NCBI GenBank assembly: GCA_030141605.1
Contig: JAQGDQ010000258.1
Span: forward strand, 161,001 to 225,000
Length of the DNA: 64,000 nucleotides
Source of the DNA: Tubiluchus corallicola
Lineage: Eukaryota; Priapulida; Priapulimorpha; Priapulimorphida; Tubiluchidae
Direction: 5' to 3'
The notes under the pieces are model-generated. The model was not told the DNA's origin. It searched no databases and saw only the letters and a list, made by a program, of their open reading frames with translations. Each line of letters opens with the position of its first letter. The stretch's first letter is position 1. The translations under genes were made by a program, and so were the position numbers. Shown here one piece after another: positions 63,373 to 64,000 of the stretch.

Positions 63373-63689
63373 CTAAGTTTGTACAGTTTTTGTAGTCCTC
63401 ATTCATCTCTTTATCCTCCAAGTCAGCATTCTCTCTTTCAGTAACCTTCAAATCAAATGCATTTACACACAGTGAATCTGTCTTCTCAGCCATAGATTTC
63501 CTTTCCACACATTTTTCATATGTATATCTTCCGTGTGACTTGCAAAAAATCTTCAACTGATGAATTGGTAATTTCTTTTCATTGGTAATGTATCCATGGT
63601 TTGCACTCAAAGCAACCAATCATGTCTGCATCGTTGTAATCACATTTGCATATATGACACATCTGCTCATTACTATTTTCACTAGCCAT
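63368..63689 (-). pseudogene. Frame-shifted PHD-finger fragment
   Basis: The first frame (63689-63579) has CHICKCDYNDADMIGCFEC and WIHYQ, the first half of a PHD zinc finger (C-x2-C, C-x2-C, H). A frameshift moves the rest (QLKIFCKSHGRYTYEKC) into another frame, where one expected Cys is Tyr. PHD fingers occur in the first ORF of some CR1-like LINEs, but a host-gene relic is also possible. Confidence 0.65.
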
Positions 63690-64000
63690 ATTCAACCTCA
63701 TCTATCATTTCTGGTGATGACTAAAATTCTACCATGTGTGCATAAAAGGCTTTATCAATCAATCAATCGATCAAGAATTTATTTAAATAATTAAAGCAAT
63801 TCATACATAATTTTTACACAAAACAAATATTTGTAGCAAATTCACAGTTCAAAATAATTAGCTTTAAAAATAATTAATATACATTTAATAACTACGGGGA
63901 CCAAGAGGCCTATTATTTATTATCATTTTATATCTCTGAGTCAACTACACTACTTGGTTGGAATCTCTAGCAAGTGTTCTTATAATTCATCACATAAACA

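Overview
The window is a stretch of an AT-rich, intron-rich animal genome. It has long introns (up to about 7.5 kb), GT-AG introns of both the major (U2) and minor (U12) class, abundant microsatellites, a decayed BEL/Pao LTR retrotransposon, decayed non-LTR (LINE) fragments, tRNA-derived SINE pieces and several foldback or TIR elements. This fits an invertebrate metazoan such as a cnidarian, sponge or mollusc. I cannot fix the phylum from the sequence alone. There is no sign of prokaryotic genes, a CRISPR array or an integrated prophage.

Layout. (1) 1250-25911, plus strand: a complete ERK-type MAP kinase gene (ERK1/2 orthologue) with eleven coding segments plus one alternative segment. Intron 1 carries the dead BEL/Pao element on the opposite strand, which is itself split by a 739-bp TIR element inserted in its primer-binding site. 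Intron 3 is a U12-type intron carrying a 1.7-kb minisatellite. (2) 30678-44255 and (3) 48132-53142, minus strand: two head-to-tail paralogous membrane-anchored short-chain dehydrogenases (retinol-dehydrogenase RDH11-14-like), each of six exons. Internal exons 2-5 have identical lengths (243, 159, 153 and 154 nt) in both copies. (4) 56634-58107, minus strand: the last three coding exons of a UBE2L3 (UbcH7)-type ubiquitin-conjugating enzyme; its 9-codon first exon was not found. (5) 58108-64000: no intact gene, only LINE reverse-transcriptase and PHD-finger fragments and small palindromes.

Main discovery. The ERK gene has two tandem versions of the exon encoding the kinase activation segment (DFG...TEY...APE): exon A at 20419-20548 and exon B at 21838-21970. 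Both are open, in frame and end in the same phase, and both keep the TEY phosphorylation motif, but their activation loops differ. Both end in a perfect U12-type 5' splice site (GTATCCTT), and the shared downstream exon 7 has a U12 branch-point-like sequence and 3' splice site. The acceptors in front of A and B are ordinary U2 type. A cannot be spliced to B, and exon 5 cannot skip to exon 7, without mixing spliceosomes; either mistake would also break the reading frame. The architecture therefore predicts a switch that makes two ERK proteins with different activation loops. A similar exon-duplication logic is known for JNK genes; I do not know of it for ERK.

How the genes relate: the kinase (signalling), the two SDRs (membrane retinoid/steroid/lipid carbonyl metabolism) and the E2 enzyme (ubiquitin transfer) look like ordinary neighbours with no shared pathway. 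The SDR pair is a local tandem duplication. One copy has an internally duplicated N-terminal membrane segment and the other has changes in two cofactor-site motifs.
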